A DNA stretch of 64,000 bases from Flaccisagitta enflata (GCA_965153355.1 OZ231128.1:13082001-13146000); one strand, 5' to 3'. Positions 10,525 to 21,862 are shown, counted from the first letter of the stretch. Numbers and translations are program-made. Notes: generated by a model not told the origin, from the sequence alone.

Positions 10525-10713
10525 TTGGTAAACTCAATTATATACAGGCCTGTTATGATATAGAGCAAGAGGGCCGAGTCATTGAGTATCCTCTGCTGAT
10601 AATCAAGAAAGCATTAGAAGGGGCAAAAAGACTGACGAGATGACCCGCCAACGCGTAATGAAGGCACTTCACCATGAACACTTGCGCACAATAGAGGGAT
10701 ATATGAGAGAAGA

Positions 10714-11100
<387 letters not shown>

Positions 11101-11264
11101 AAAAAAAAAGTTAGAGAGAGAGAGTCAGAATCAGTAGTAATAGTTGAAATGAGGGAGACAGGGAGAGATAGAAAGAGGGAATGGCTGAGACAGAGAAACC
11201 TTGTTACAGATATCGAAACACAGATAGACAAAGAGACAGACAGAAGGTGGATTAGATAAAGATC

Positions 11265-11412
<148 letters not shown>

Positions 11413-11744
11413 GACAGAGACAGAGAGAAAGAGATGAGCGTCAGAGCCCTCAGAGAGATGGGTACATCTCATATGCTCCAGAAAATCAGGAATTATGAAG
11501 AGATAGAGTGGACTGAGTTTAAGAGACAAATATTTGTTCTCCGTTTAAACGGATGAAGAAATTTAATTCAAAGATAAAAGATTGTGTCACAAATTGACTG
11601 AGAGAGGCTGAGAATTAGTGATTCCATTATTGTAGACGTTTTAATGAATCGCTATTTTCATTCTAATTTTCCTATTTCTCTTTCTTTGCTCTCCATCTTT
11701 TCCTTACTTTCCACGTCTTAAATTCGTTTTATCTTCTTTCCTTT

Positions 11745-11905
11745 AGTCGCTTGAAAAGCGACCCTTTAAGAAGGTATATCCGTCGCGATTTCAGTCTAGA
11801 AATGGTTGTTTTTCGAGGGCACTAGTACTCACTGCCCCTGCCCACCTACATTACAGCCATCGGTGTATGGAGGGGGACTTCAGGGACTTCAGCCCTGTTC
11901 CCACG
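11745..11905 (+). mobile_element. Divergent GTCGCG-family element
   Basis: TTTAGTCGCTTGAAAAGCGA is the hairpin end. Downstream CACTGCCCCTGCCCACC matches the family, but the tetranucleotide array is nearly absent. The mirror copy (38,252-38,425) is intact. Confidence 0.65.
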
Positions 11906-12247
11906 CTTGCGAATCCGTCGAACTTGAAAATTACATTATCCATGAAAACATCTCCAAAAAATGAAATGAAATATACTCATTTAAATTCTTTCTTCCAAAT
12001 ACACCATGGATTGTGTACAAATCTACCCTAAAAGATAAAAACTTTACCATGTAAATGCATGAAATGTCAAACATCTGACTTTTTCTGTGGCCTATTGTAC
12101 TGTAAAGACAGAGAATGACATAGAATGACATAGACATGGAATAAGGTAACAGGCAGTTGTGCTTGAAGCTATTGAGTTCTTGAAATTGGCTCGGAAGCCC
12201 TGATGCTTAAGGTGGTTTTGGAAAACCAATGAAGCCTCACTTCATGG

Positions 12248-12565
12248 TACCGTATTTTTTCTAAAAAGCGCCCCGGGCGCTTTTGAAATTGAAATATGAC
12301 TTTGCTTTTTACCCCTCCAATTAGCGCCCCCTTTATATTGTAGATCTTTTTTATGAAAGGCTACTAAAATGCTAAATTTAAATCACAATGGAGATATTCA
12401 TTACATAAATATGTTCGAAAGTCTTTGAAAATGGTTCATTGTGTTGTATTATTTCATTATTTTACTCCATATTTCTGTCCAAATCTCTTCTGAAAAGTGA
12501 AACACAAAGAAAAAAAGAGGGGGGCGCTTTTTGGAGGGGGAGCGCTTTTTAGAAAAAATATGGTA
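12248..12565. mobile_element. TA-flanked TIR MITE, 318 bp (TACCGTATTTTTTC family)
   Basis: Left end TACCGTATTTTTTCTAAAAA followed by GCGCCCC; right end, inverted, TACCATATTTTTTCTAAAAA followed by GCGCTCCCC. TA lies at both ends. AT-rich interior, no coding capacity; probably a Tc1/mariner-type MITE. The mirror copy at 37,597-37,917 is nearly identical, and its interior TIR reads GCGCCCCCC. Confidence 0.88.
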
Positions 12566-12837
12566 AATGTGTTAAGGGACAGGCAGGAAAACAGACAGAC
12601 ATAAACAAACAGAAAGAAAGACAGACAGAAAGAAAGATAGACGTATTTACTAAAAGAAACCGAAAGAAATATGGAAGCGGTAGACATTCCCCTAGCTCCT
12701 TTCAACGCCATGATGGGATTAAGAAAAAGAATGAAAGGAGAAGAAGAAGTGAGACTCAATTACACAAAGAATGAGTTATGCTAACCAACTGCCAAACCAG
12801 CTGCCAAAACCAAACGGCAGCAAAACCAACTGTCGAA

Positions 12838-14065
12838 ATGGGAAGAAGAAGAAGAAGAAGAAGAAGAAGAAGAAGAAGAAGAAGGAGAAGAAGAAGAAGA
12901 AGAAGAAGGAGGAGAAAGAAGAAGAAAGAAGAAGAAAGAAAGAAAGAAGAGAAGAAGAAGAAGAGGAAGAAGATGAAGAAGATGAAGAAGAAGAAGAAGA
13001 AGAAGAAGAAGAAGAAAAGAGGAAGATGAAGAAGAAGAAGATGAAGAAGAAAAAGAAGAAGAAGAAGAAGAAGAAGAAGAAGAAGAAGAAGAAGAAGCAG
13101 AAGAAGAAGAAGAAGAAGAAGAAGAAGAAGAAGAAGAAGAAGAAGAAGAAGAAGAAGAAGAAGAAGAAGAAGAAGAAGAAGAAGAAGAAGAAGAAGAAGA
13201 AGAAGAAGAAGAAGAAGAAGAAGAAGAAGAAGAAGAAGAAGAAGAAGACTGAGAAGAAGAAGAAGAGGAAGAAGATGAAGAAGAAGATGAAAAGAAGAAG
13301 AAGAAGAAGAAGATAAAGAAGAAGAACAAGAAGAAGAACAAGAAGAAGAAGAAGAAGAAAAGAAGAAGAAGAAAGAAGAAGAAGAAGAGAAGAAGAAAGA
13401 AAGAAAGAAGAAAAAAAAAAGAAAAGAAAAAGAAAAAGAAAAGAAAAAGAAAAAGAAAAGAAGAAGAAGAAGAAGAAAGAAGAAGAAGAAGAAGAGATGG
13501 AGAAGAAGATGGATGAAGAAGAAAAGAAGAAGATGAAGACGAAGAAGGAGAAGAAGACGAAGTACGGAAGAAGAGAAGAAGAAGAAAGAAGAAGAAGAAG
13601 AAGAAAGGAAGAAGAAGAAGAAGAACAAGAAGAAGAAGAAAAAGAAGAAGAAGAAGAAGAAAGAAGAAAGAAGAAGAAAAGAAGAAGAAGAAGAAAAGAA
13701 GAAGAAGAAGAAGAACAAGAAGAAGAACAAGAAGAAAAAGAAGAAGAAGAAGAAGAAGAAGAAGAAGAAGAAGAAGAAGAAGAAGAAGAAGAAGAAGAAG
13801 AAGAAGAAGAAGAAGAAGAAGAAGAAGAAGAAGAAGAAGAAGAAAAAGAAGAAGAAGAGATGAAGAAGAAGCAGCAGAAGTAGAAGAAGTGGAAGAAGAG
13901 AAGTGGAAGAAGGAAGAAGAAAAAGAAGAAGAAAGAAGAAGAAGAAGAAGAAGAAGAAGAAAAAGAAGAAGAAGAAGAAGAAGAAGAAGAAAGGAAATGA
14001 AAGAAGAAAAAGAAGAAGAAAGCAAGAAAAAGAAGAGGAAGAAAAGGAAGAAGAAGGTCAGACAT
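12838..14065. repeat. Giant (GAA)n polypurine tract, ~1.2 kb
   Basis: Almost pure GAA/GAAA/GATGAA on the plus strand. A few pyrimidines (ATGAAG, CAG, ACAAG) mark sub-blocks. Such homopurine-homopyrimidine mirror DNA can form triplex (H-DNA). The 400-residue serine-, leucine- or lysine-rich frames across it are artefacts of the repeat. The mirror copy is (CTT)n at 36,112-37,322. Confidence 0.97.
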
Positions 14066-14137
14066 GGACTCGCTTTAGTGCGCATGATGAAAATAATGTC
14101 GGTTTTTGGACGCCAAATGTTGGCTTGGCAGGAGAGT

Positions 14138-14201
<64 letters not shown>

Positions 14202-14206
14202 AGAGA

Positions 14207-14237
<31 letters not shown>

Positions 14238-14285
14238 AAGAGAGAAAGAAGAAAGAGAGAAAGAGAGAGAGAAGAAGAAGAAAGA

Positions 14286-14328
<43 letters not shown>
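14138..14328. repeat. (GA)n microsatellite; left edge of arm-specific segment
   Basis: GA runs with GAAGAGAAGAAAG interruptions. In the mirror arm the equivalent (CT)n at 35,929-36,036 joins directly to sequence that in this arm lies beyond 16,372. The material between the two GA tracts is therefore absent there. Confidence 0.9.
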
Positions 14329-14397
14329 GGAGAGTGAGAGAGGGCAAAAGAGCCTGCAAAATGAAAAAAAAAAATGAAATCAATTTTTTTTTCCTTT

Positions 14398-14892
14398 TAT
14401 CCCTTTTTGGGCAGCGGCCCCGAAGGGGTCGATGACCTATGCTTTCACACATATGGGGGGATTTTCTCCTTCTCCTTCTCCTTCTCCGTACCCCCCCTCC
14501 CCCCAGCCTCCAGGCCCATATCTCAGCCTGATGGCCCATATCCCAGCCTTGAGGCCTAAATCCCAATCTTGAGGCCCAAATCCCACCCTCAAGGCCCAAA
14601 TTCCAACCCCAAGGCCCAGATTCCAGTCTCTAGGGATTTGGGCCTCAAGACTTGGATTTAGGCCTCGAGGGTGGGATTTGGGCCTCCAGGCTGAGATATG
14701 GGCCTGGAGGCTGGGGGAAGAGGTATTGTGGAGAAGGAGGGAGGAGGAAGGAGGAGAGGAGAAGGAGAAAATTCCCCATATGTGAAAGCATAGGTCTTCA
14801 CCCTTCCGGGGCGCTGCTTCTCCCCTCCAATTTCAACCACGGCTTAAGCAGGACAAGGGTACCGCTGACCATCTAACGCTTTTGCGACTATT
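14398..14892. mobile_element. Complete fold-back GCGGCC element with AGGCCCAAATCC array
   Basis: Left: CCCTTTTTGGGCAGCGGCCC, GAAGGGGTCGATGACCTATG, CTTTCACACATATGGGG. Middle: a 20-bp unit like AGGCCCAAATCCCAGCCTCA repeated on one strand (about 14,508-14,620) and then inverted (14,636-14,715). Right: ATTCCCCATATGTGAAAGC, then GGTACCGCTGACCATC, ending TTTTGCGACTATTTT. The halves fold on each other over about 230 bp. It is present only in the left arm. Confidence 0.85.
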
Positions 14893-15355
14893 TTCTTTTT
14901 TCTGTATTACTTCCGCTTTCACAGTCGTTTTTGCATTTGTTTGAATGTTCTTTTTTCGTGGGTTGCTTTATTTGTTTTTTTTTTGTGTGTGATTGTATGT
15001 TGTTTTGTTTATTTGTTGGTCTGATGGTTTGTCGGTTCATTGGTTTGTTGGTAAGTTTGATTCTTTTCTTGACTAATTGCCCTCGTGTTTCAATTTATCC
15101 GTAGGTGCGTCGCAAAGATCTTGTTTCACCTTTGATTCGATTCTGAAGATCGAAGAATCATTAAGAATGTGTGAAAAGCTCTTCGCAGTTGCCATTAACT
15201 ATTTCCATCATCCTGATTTTTGTCAGCCTTGTTCTTCAAACGTTTTAGCGCACACGACATACATGGCAACCTGCAGTGCGATGGGAGCATTAAGTGCAGT
15301 ACAGAGAGGGCTCTCTATATCTTTACCGTTTGAAGAAAGAACCTAAAAACTCTAG
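14893..15355. other. Unique spacer
   Basis: TTTG/GTTTG-rich at first, then unique. An 89-codon frame (15,077-15,346) has several cysteines but no family I recognise and no splice evidence. It is absent from the other arm. Confidence 0.5.
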
Positions 15356-15634
15356 TTTTTCTGAAAGCTGATGGTCCAAAGCACTGAGTGGACATAAAAT
15401 TTCACACCAAGTGATTAAAGAAAAAAACTGACAAGTTATTGCAGATTGTTATGTGGGGCATGATAGCTTTGTTGGTAAAGTACTGAACCTGAGAAAAGCA
15501 TTTTCTTGATCTTCAGGTTCATTGGTTCAAATCCAAAGAACCGTCGCATGTTTTTTTCTTTTTGGTCAACAGTTACAGCTAGAGGTATAAAACTATATTC
15601 ACTCAAAGCTCTTGCCCATCAGCTTTCAGAAAAA
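15356..15634. mobile_element. TIR-flanked element (279 bp) containing a tRNA-like sequence
   Basis: TTTTTCTGAAAGCTGATGG at 15,356-15,374 is repeated perfectly in inverse at 15,616-15,634. Between the 19-bp TIRs lies a tRNA-like segment with A and B boxes. No target duplication is clear. It could be a MITE that captured a SINE, or a SINE whose ends are fortuitously inverted. Confidence 0.75.
15452..15552 (+). pseudogene. tRNA-like sequence (tRNA pseudogene or SINE head)
   Basis: The A-box-like TAGCTTTGTTGG (15,464-15,475) lies 70 bases upstream of GGTTCAAATCC (15,534-15,544), an excellent B box. The spacing fits a tRNA with a long variable region. I cannot close a convincing acceptor stem, so it is not called as a functional tRNA gene. 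Confidence 0.6.
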
Positions 15635-15779
15635 CCAAAGTTCAAACTATTTCATTAAAATAGCATAGTAGGAAATTACCCTCCATCTGAGGTCCTCATT
15701 GCTCCCATCGTACTGTAGGGAAGGCGGGGACATTGTTGTAAGAGGCCAGTTGGGCACTTTGGTTGCTTCACGACGGCCA

Positions 15780-16013
15780 GACCCCCTTGTAGAGATGTGA
15801 AACTGATGGACGCAACGTAACAGACGGACGGACGCATCAACGGAAGAAGGACGGACCGACCGACGGTCCGACCTTCCAACGGACTGACCTTCTTATAGAG
15901 ATGCGTTACTGACGGACGCATCTAGAAATAAAAGTGTATGACAGACGGACTGGGAGACCGACGGACCGAGAACAGACTTAAAAACGTATAAAGAGTCGCT
16001 TAGCACGCGACTT
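15780..16013 (-). mobile_element. GTCGCG-family element, rearranged
   Basis: On the minus strand it begins at TTAAGTCGCGTGCTAAGCGA (16,013) and runs into GGTCGGTCGGTCC-type arrays. A motif near AGAGATG(T/C)G...GACGGACGCA is repeated at about 15,790 and 15,897. Present in the left arm only. Confidence 0.65.
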
Positions 16014-16195
16014 AATAACGGAAATCATCTGCACAACATTTGGCAACAACTTCAAAGCATCAAGAAACAGATAACAGATAACAGATAACAGCAGCTGGGA
16101 AACAGAAGGATTTGTCATTTTAAGACGCTTAAAAGATTCTCCGCCTGGAAATAAAACAAATGAGTATCATGAATCATTGAGAGCAGGTGAGACTG

Positions 16196-16372
<177 letters not shown>

Positions 16373-16499
16373 GATATGGGACGTAGTATAGGGGGACACA
16401 TCAATTAATTAGAGGTATGGGAAAAACACAACGGTAAACAGACGTCCTCCCCACACACGAAAAAACAGAAAATACGTACGCCTTGACGATCGATCACCT

Positions 16500-16785
<286 letters not shown>

Positions 16786-17011
16786 TTTGTCAGCCCCTTA
16801 AAGTTATTGAAAAGGATTTTCAACTGTTCTTACAAAACATAGGCGTCGTAACCGTGGAAATGAACGTGAGGACCGAATTTCAGATTTATCTTCCATCAGT
16901 TTTATTGACAGCAAACGAAAGCTTCTGAGGTTTCTTTTTGGCTTCCAAGTTTTGGAGACTAAAGCCATTGAGGATAAATTTCAACCAATAGCTTTTCGTT
17001 CCTTTTTTTTC

Positions 17012-17105
17012 AACCTTTTTGCGAAGCGGCCCCAAAGGGCCAATGTCCTGCAGTACACAGGGGATAGTTTTAAGACGTCCGTCCGTCTGTCTGTCCGTCC
17101 ATCTG
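17012..17105 (+). mobile_element. Fragment of a fold-back (AGTCCTG subfamily) element with GTCC array
   Basis: CTTTTTGCGAAGCGGCCCCA, AAGGGCCAATGTCCTGCAGT and ACACAGGGGATAG match one end of the 23,388 and 57,891 elements. It is followed by GTCCGTCCGTCTGTCTG. The other end is missing. Confidence 0.65.
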
Positions 17106-17129
17106 TAAAAGTCCAAATAGTGTTTAAAG

Positions 17130-17249
17130 TAGGGATGTGGAAGCGACTAATTGCTTCCAAATTGATGGGTGGGATAGCTACTAGTATCTGAACTGCAAAA
17201 TGGAAGCGGAAGAGGAAGGGCATGAAAATCGACCGCTTCCACATCCCTA
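17130..17249. mobile_element. hAT-like MITE, 120 bp, with perfect 8-bp target duplication
   Basis: Ends are TAGGGATGTGGAAGCG and CGCTTCCACATCCCTA (perfect 16-bp TIRs). It is flanked on both sides by GTTTAAAG (17,122-17,129 and 17,250-17,257). An 8-bp duplication is the signature of hAT transposases. A second, opposite-orientation copy is at 56,630-56,758. The mirror-arm counterpart near 35,527 is scrambled. Confidence 0.93.
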
Positions 17250-17273
17250 GTTTAAAGTGCTTGAAAGGGTTAC

Positions 17274-17520
17274 TAGTCGCAAATAAATCAGGTGGTCAGT
17301 GATACCCGTGCTCCACTTAAGTAGTTAGTGATGAAAGTTGAAGGAGGAAGCAGTGCAGCAGTGCCAAAGGATCGATGACATATGGGGAATTTTCTCCTCC
17401 TCCTTCTCCTTTTCCTTCTCCTCCTTGAAGAGAAGGAGAAGGAGAAACGGGATAAGAATTCCCCATATGTGTGAGAGCAAAGGTCATCGACCCCTTTGGG
17501 GCCGCTGCCCAAAAAGGGTA
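17274..17520. mobile_element. Short fold-back GCGGCC element
   Basis: It runs from TAGTCGCAAATAAATCAGG through GGTCAGTGATACCCGTG, GATCGATGACATATGGGGAA, a CTCCTTCTCC hairpin core, TTCCCCATATGTGTGAGAGC and GGTCATCGACCCCTTTGG to GGCCGCTGCCCAAAAAGGG. The two halves are inverted. The mirror copy (35,257-35,503) is intact. Confidence 0.85.
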
Positions 17521-17794
17521 AAATAGTAATAAAAAATGTTATTAAATACATAATATTGTTAAAATGTTTATCATGGATTGATCAAACGCACGCGAATTTT
17601 ATGTGTTGGCCTTGTTTTTCTATGGTCTTAATTTTCTTTGTTGGCTTTCTGGTGAGCTCCTTTCAAACAAATGCCTATGACATAAATCGGCAAGATAGAC
17701 ACGAAAGTTAACCGTGTTCTTTTCATGTTCTTTCTTTCTTTTTTGGTACTTTGTCAGTTTTGTCACTTCGCCAGAATTTGTGTACATAAATACA

Positions 17795-18011
<217 letters not shown>

Positions 18012-18227
18012 ATATTACCTGGCCCAAATACCACAAGATATAACACAGTGCGCCGCATCCTGTTATCGCTTGCATGCAGCCATCAAGACTATTTTTTTTA
18101 CATTTTTGCCTTTTTGAGGACAAAGCATTTATATCTTTATGTATAGAACCAGTTATAACTCTTTGTCTTCATACTTGCGCTCGCTGCGCATATAGGCGGT
18201 TTGATCGCAGCACATCGACTGACCAGA

Positions 18228-18331
<104 letters not shown>

Positions 18332-18502
18332 ACTATTTCCTTCCTCCGTCCTCTTTCCTCGCTTTTAGATATAGCGCACGCCACAGACCTCACTCCGAAT
18401 GAAAATCAAATGAGAGAAATCTGAAAGGTCAAGAACTGTCTGTAAGGAATCAACAGAGTAACCAAGAGATTGATCGATCATAAAAGTGCCGCCTTTATTG
18501 GG

Positions 18503-18611
18503 AAAAGTACCTCCAATAGTTGCGTAACATAACTGCACTTTTGTTCATTTGATTGATCGATCATAAAAGTACCTCCAATAGTTGCGTAACATAACTGCAC
18601 TTTTGTTCATT
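18503..18611 (+). repeat. Perfect 47-bp direct duplication
   Basis: AAAAGTACCTCCAATAGTTG...TTTTGTTCATT occurs at 18,503-18,549 and 18,565-18,611. GATTGATCGATCATAAAAGT precedes both the region and the second copy. The mirror arm (about 34,310-34,390) has a single altered copy. Confidence 0.85.
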
Positions 18612-18765
18612 GAAGGCTTATTCAAAACAAGGCCAACACCTACAAGTCATGTGCGAGACAAACATTTAGAATGACTTGGAATGACTTAGAATTACTTAGT
18701 TTACCCTTAAATGACCTAAAAAGACTTTAAGGAATAGAATTTATCAAAAAAAGTAAAAGTGTGAC

Positions 18766-18842
18766 CGACAGACAGAACAACCAACGGACAGACAGATAGA
18801 CGAACAAAGTGGGGTGAAGAGTTGCGTGCACGCGACTAAAAA
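18766..18842 (-). mobile_element. GTCGCG-family terminus
   Basis: Minus strand: TTTTTAGTCGCGTGCACGCA, then an array of GTCTGTCCGTTGG-like units. The hairpin AGTCGCG/CGCAACT is imperfect by one base. The mirror copy (34,147-34,200) has the perfect palindrome AGTCGCGTGCACGCGACT. Confidence 0.7.
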
Positions 18843-19017
18843 TTGATCACTGATTTTTTCTTACATGGTATGGAACGTAGGCCAATTCTTTTACTCATCG
18901 TCAACTAGCTAGGTAGATAATGATTTAGATATAATTTTTTACTATGATCCATATGGTGTCATTGGAGACGATATTAACCAGCGCGGTTTAGGCCCGCTTT
19001 CTCCTACCGAAATATAC

Positions 19018-19150
19018 ATGTCTTGGTCATTTGTATGGTCTATGTCTGAATCATTTGTATTTGTATGGTCTATGTCTGTTTGTATGGTCTATGTCTGAAT
19101 CATTTGTATTTGTATGGTCTATGTCTGTTTGTATGGTCTATGTCTGAATC
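19018..19150 (+). repeat. Minisatellite of TTTGTATGGTCTATGTCTG units
   Basis: TTTGTATGGTCTATGTCTG alternates with AATCATTTGTA in about six copies, giving a higher-order period of about 58 bases. The mirror copy is at 33,838-33,962. Confidence 0.85.
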
Positions 19151-19200
19151 ACGAAAGAAAATCTTAAAATGGGCCTGTCAATTTTACTGAAGCACGATCT

Positions 19201-19202
<2 letters not shown>

Positions 19203-19292
<90 letters not shown>
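19203..19292. repeat. (GT)n microsatellite
   Basis: About 43 GT copies. The mirror copy is (CA)n at 33,750-33,790. Confidence 0.97.
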
Positions 19293-19295
<3 letters not shown>

Positions 19296-19309
19296 TTTTA
19301 GGGTAAGAA

Positions 19310-19430
19310 AAAAAAGAGGGCAAAGAAAAAAAGAAAGAAACGAAAGGAGATTAAAGAAAGGAAAAGAAGAAAAGGAAAGAAAAGGAAACGGAAAGGAAAG
19401 GAAAAAGAAAAGGAAAGAAAGAAAAAAAGC
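19310..19430. repeat. GGAAA/GAAA-rich purine tract
   Basis: Irregular AAAGG/AAAGAAA purine DNA just upstream of a GTCGCG element. Confidence 0.8.
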
Positions 19431-19455
19431 TAGGATTTCAATGTTTCGCTTAGAA

Positions 19456-19674
19456 AAACAAGGCCGGATACACGGCTACCCCAGTCGCATGCGGGTGGGC
19501 AGGGGCTGTATCAGAGGTCACATAATAATTTGGGCAGGAGCAGTGGGGCCAAAAACCCCAAAAAACCCAAAAAAAGTAAAGTGCGACGGCGGGACGGACC
19601 GACGCGGACGGACCGACCAACGGACCGACGGACCGACAAAGCGGTGTAGAGTCGCGTAGCACGCGACTAAAAAC
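19456..19674 (-). mobile_element. Full-length GTCGCG-family element
   Basis: A well-preserved copy. On the minus strand: TTTTTAGTCGCGTGCTACGC, GACTCTACACCGC, an array of GTCGGTCCGTTGG units, CACTTTACTTTTTTTGGG, CACTGCTCCTGCCCAAATTA, CTGATACAGCCCCTGCCC, ACCCGCATGCGACTGGGGTA and GTGTATCCGGCCTTGTTTT. The hairpin terminus with CTAA at its foot and the internal tetranucleotide array recall non-autonomous Helitrons and 'pearl'-type elements. No TIR was found. Confidence 0.85.
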
Positions 19675-19787
19675 TAAAGATAATCTAGCCTCGAAATTCA
19701 ATAAACTTATGAAATGTCCTAATGCCCAGAATGGATTTTCAAAAAGATGACACTTGATATCGCGCGCGTGTATATGTCTCTGTGTGT

Positions 19788-20012
<225 letters not shown>

Positions 20013-20014
20013 TT

Positions 20015-20515
20015 GTAGCTGCAGGAAGTTTAATACTGTTTTTTTAGGCCAAGTCCTGCCCAACTTGGATAGTCTTGTTTCATGGAGCCTCTGCTTCCGT
20101 AGGGGAAAGACAGAAAGTATAAGCTGCTATTTATCCCTAAATGGCAACTTACATGGTATCACGAGAGAGGCAGTTCAAGTCACGAACTAAGAGTATCCTC
20201 CATCAAATATCGTTAGTTAGTAGGTTAGTAGTAAGTTGTCTAGATAAAAGTGCAAACAAAAGTGCATTGATATCTAAGCGACAGTTAAATAAGCGACAGT
20301 TAAAAGGAAAGGTTCTCGTGATGTTAATAGATTGTCACTTATTTAAAAGCCACAAGGCTGAATCAACCTATTCTACTGAACCTGTAAGCTAAACGAAAAG
20401 CTAAATGAGGAGAGCATGCTAAATTAGAAATGCAAGTGCAAGTGCAAATATCTATAATGCGATGGTTATAAATGATTGGAAAGCGCGTGATTTATCATGC
20501 TATAAATAACCGCTT
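20015..20515. other. Unique spacer
   Basis: No recognised feature. In the mirror arm (about 32,880-33,224) the order is kept but the sequence is partly degraded. Confidence 0.5.
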
Positions 20516-20516
20516 A

Positions 20517-20526
20517 CAAAAAAAAA

Positions 20527-20566
<40 letters not shown>

Positions 20567-20740
20567 AAAAGAAAGAGAGGAAAGAAAAGAAGAAAGAAAA
20601 AGAATGAAAGAATGAAAGAATGAAGAAAAAAGAAAAAAAGAAAAAGAAAAAGAAAAAAGAAAAAAGAAAAAAGAAAAAGAAAAAGAAAAAAGAAACAAAG
20701 AAAAAAGAAAAAAGAAAAAAAGAAAAAAGAAAAAAGGAAA
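20517..20740. repeat. (GAAA)n/(AAAAAG)n purine microsatellite
   Basis: GAAA units changing into AAAAAG and AATGA variants. The mirror copy is 32,740-32,870 and shorter. Confidence 0.95.
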
Positions 20741-21210
20741 AGGCTCAAATCCCCGCTTCGAAGCTCAAATCCCAGCCTTGAGGCTCAAATCTCAGTCTCC
20801 AGGCTAAAATCCCAGCCACGAGGCTCAAATCCCAGCCCTTAGGCTCAGATTCCAGTCTCATGGCACAAATCCCAGCCTTGAAGCTCAAATCCTAGCCTCG
20901 AAGCTCAAATACCAGCAGCTCAAATCCCTGCCCTGAATCGCAAATCCCAACCTCAGCTCAAATCCCAGCCTTGAAGCTCAAATCTCGCCTTGGGCGCAGT
21001 CAGCCTCAGCTCCAAATCCCAGCCTCAGGCCCAAATCCAAGCCTCAGGCCCCAATCCAGCCTCAGGCCCCTAATTCCATCATTGAGACAAATAAAACCAG
21101 CATAGGTCATCGGCCCCTTCGGGGCCGCTGCCCCTCTAACCACCTCACACCCACATACACTCACATAGGGGCAACGGGTACCGCTGACCATCTAACGCTT
21201 TTGCGACTAT
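20741..21210. mobile_element. Fold-back GCGGCC element, one end replaced by microsatellite
   Basis: A tandem AGGCTCAAATCCCAGCCTTG unit (about 20 bp, 13-15 copies) runs to 21,080. GGTCATCGGCCCCTTCGGGG, CCGCTGCCC, GGTACCGCTGACCATC and TTTTGCGACTATTTT follow. The left GCGGCC end is missing, so the array meets the purine tract. The mirror region (32,460-32,700) is strongly altered. Confidence 0.75.
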
Positions 21211-21275
21211 TTTTCTTTCCTTCTTTGTTTCTTTTTTTCTTTGTTTCTTTCTTTCTTTGTTTCTTTCTTTCTAAA

Positions 21276-21455
21276 AGAACAAGGCTACCCCAGTCGCGTG
21301 TGGGTGGGCAGGAGCTGTAATTAAGGTCACCATATCATTTGGGCAGTAGCAGTGAGGCCAAAAACCCCCAAAAAAATAAAGTGTGACGGACGGACCGACG
21401 GACGGACTGACGGACCGACAAAGCAGGGTGTAGAGTCGCGTAGCACGCGACTAAG
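21276..21455 (-). mobile_element. GTCGCG-family element
   Basis: Minus strand: TTAGTCGCGTGCTACGCGAC, then CGGTCCGTCAGTCC-type array, TTTTTTTGGGGG, CACTGCTACTGCCCAAATGA and CCCACACGCGACTGGGGTAG. It lacks the GTGTATCCGG segment. In the mirror arm (32,253-32,390) the same interval is scrambled. Confidence 0.82.
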
Positions 21456-21799
21456 AAGTATTGGAAGCAATGAAAATGCGTAACGCGAACACGTTGGCTA
21501 CCAAAAACGTTGGATGCGATGCGTGACGCGATGCGCGAAACACTGGAAAACGCGGAAGCGAACGCTTTTGAAAATCCCGCGCTTCCTTACCCCTGATGAG
21601 ATTGAAACTTAGATTGCTTTGATCACGTTTGTCTGGGATCTTTGGAGTGATATGCATTTGTTTTCTCTTTCATGACTTCTTGACTTCTTGAGACAGTGGC
21701 GCGTCTCGAAGAAATGAGGAAATGTGCCTTTGGTTTTCATTTAACAGATAACAACGCAAACATTCGCTTGGATGTCTCTTTACGTCAAACGCGCTTTTA

Positions 21800-21862
21800 T
21801 CTTTTTAAGTTGCGTACACGCGACTCTACAACTTGTTGTGTCCGTCGGTCTGTCCTTCCTCA
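21800..21862 (+). mobile_element. GTCGCG-family terminus, truncated
   Basis: TTTTTAAGTTGCGTACACGC, GACTCTACAAC and GTCCGTCGGTCTGTCC, without the downstream half. Confidence 0.65.

Noticed and set aside
12756-14085. Open frames of 300-430 codons rich in Ser, Leu, Phe, Lys or Glu
   Set aside because: They are the six-frame readings of (GAA)n/(CTT)n. No non-repeat domain and no codon structure.
15077-15346. 89-codon cysteine-containing frame
   Set aside because: No recognisable motif, no splice-site or promoter evidence, absent from the other arm. Kept only as unique spacer.
15452-15552. Functional tRNA gene
   Set aside because: A and B boxes are good but no convincing acceptor stem or complete cloverleaf. 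Called tRNA-like only; the same applies to 24,144-24,232.
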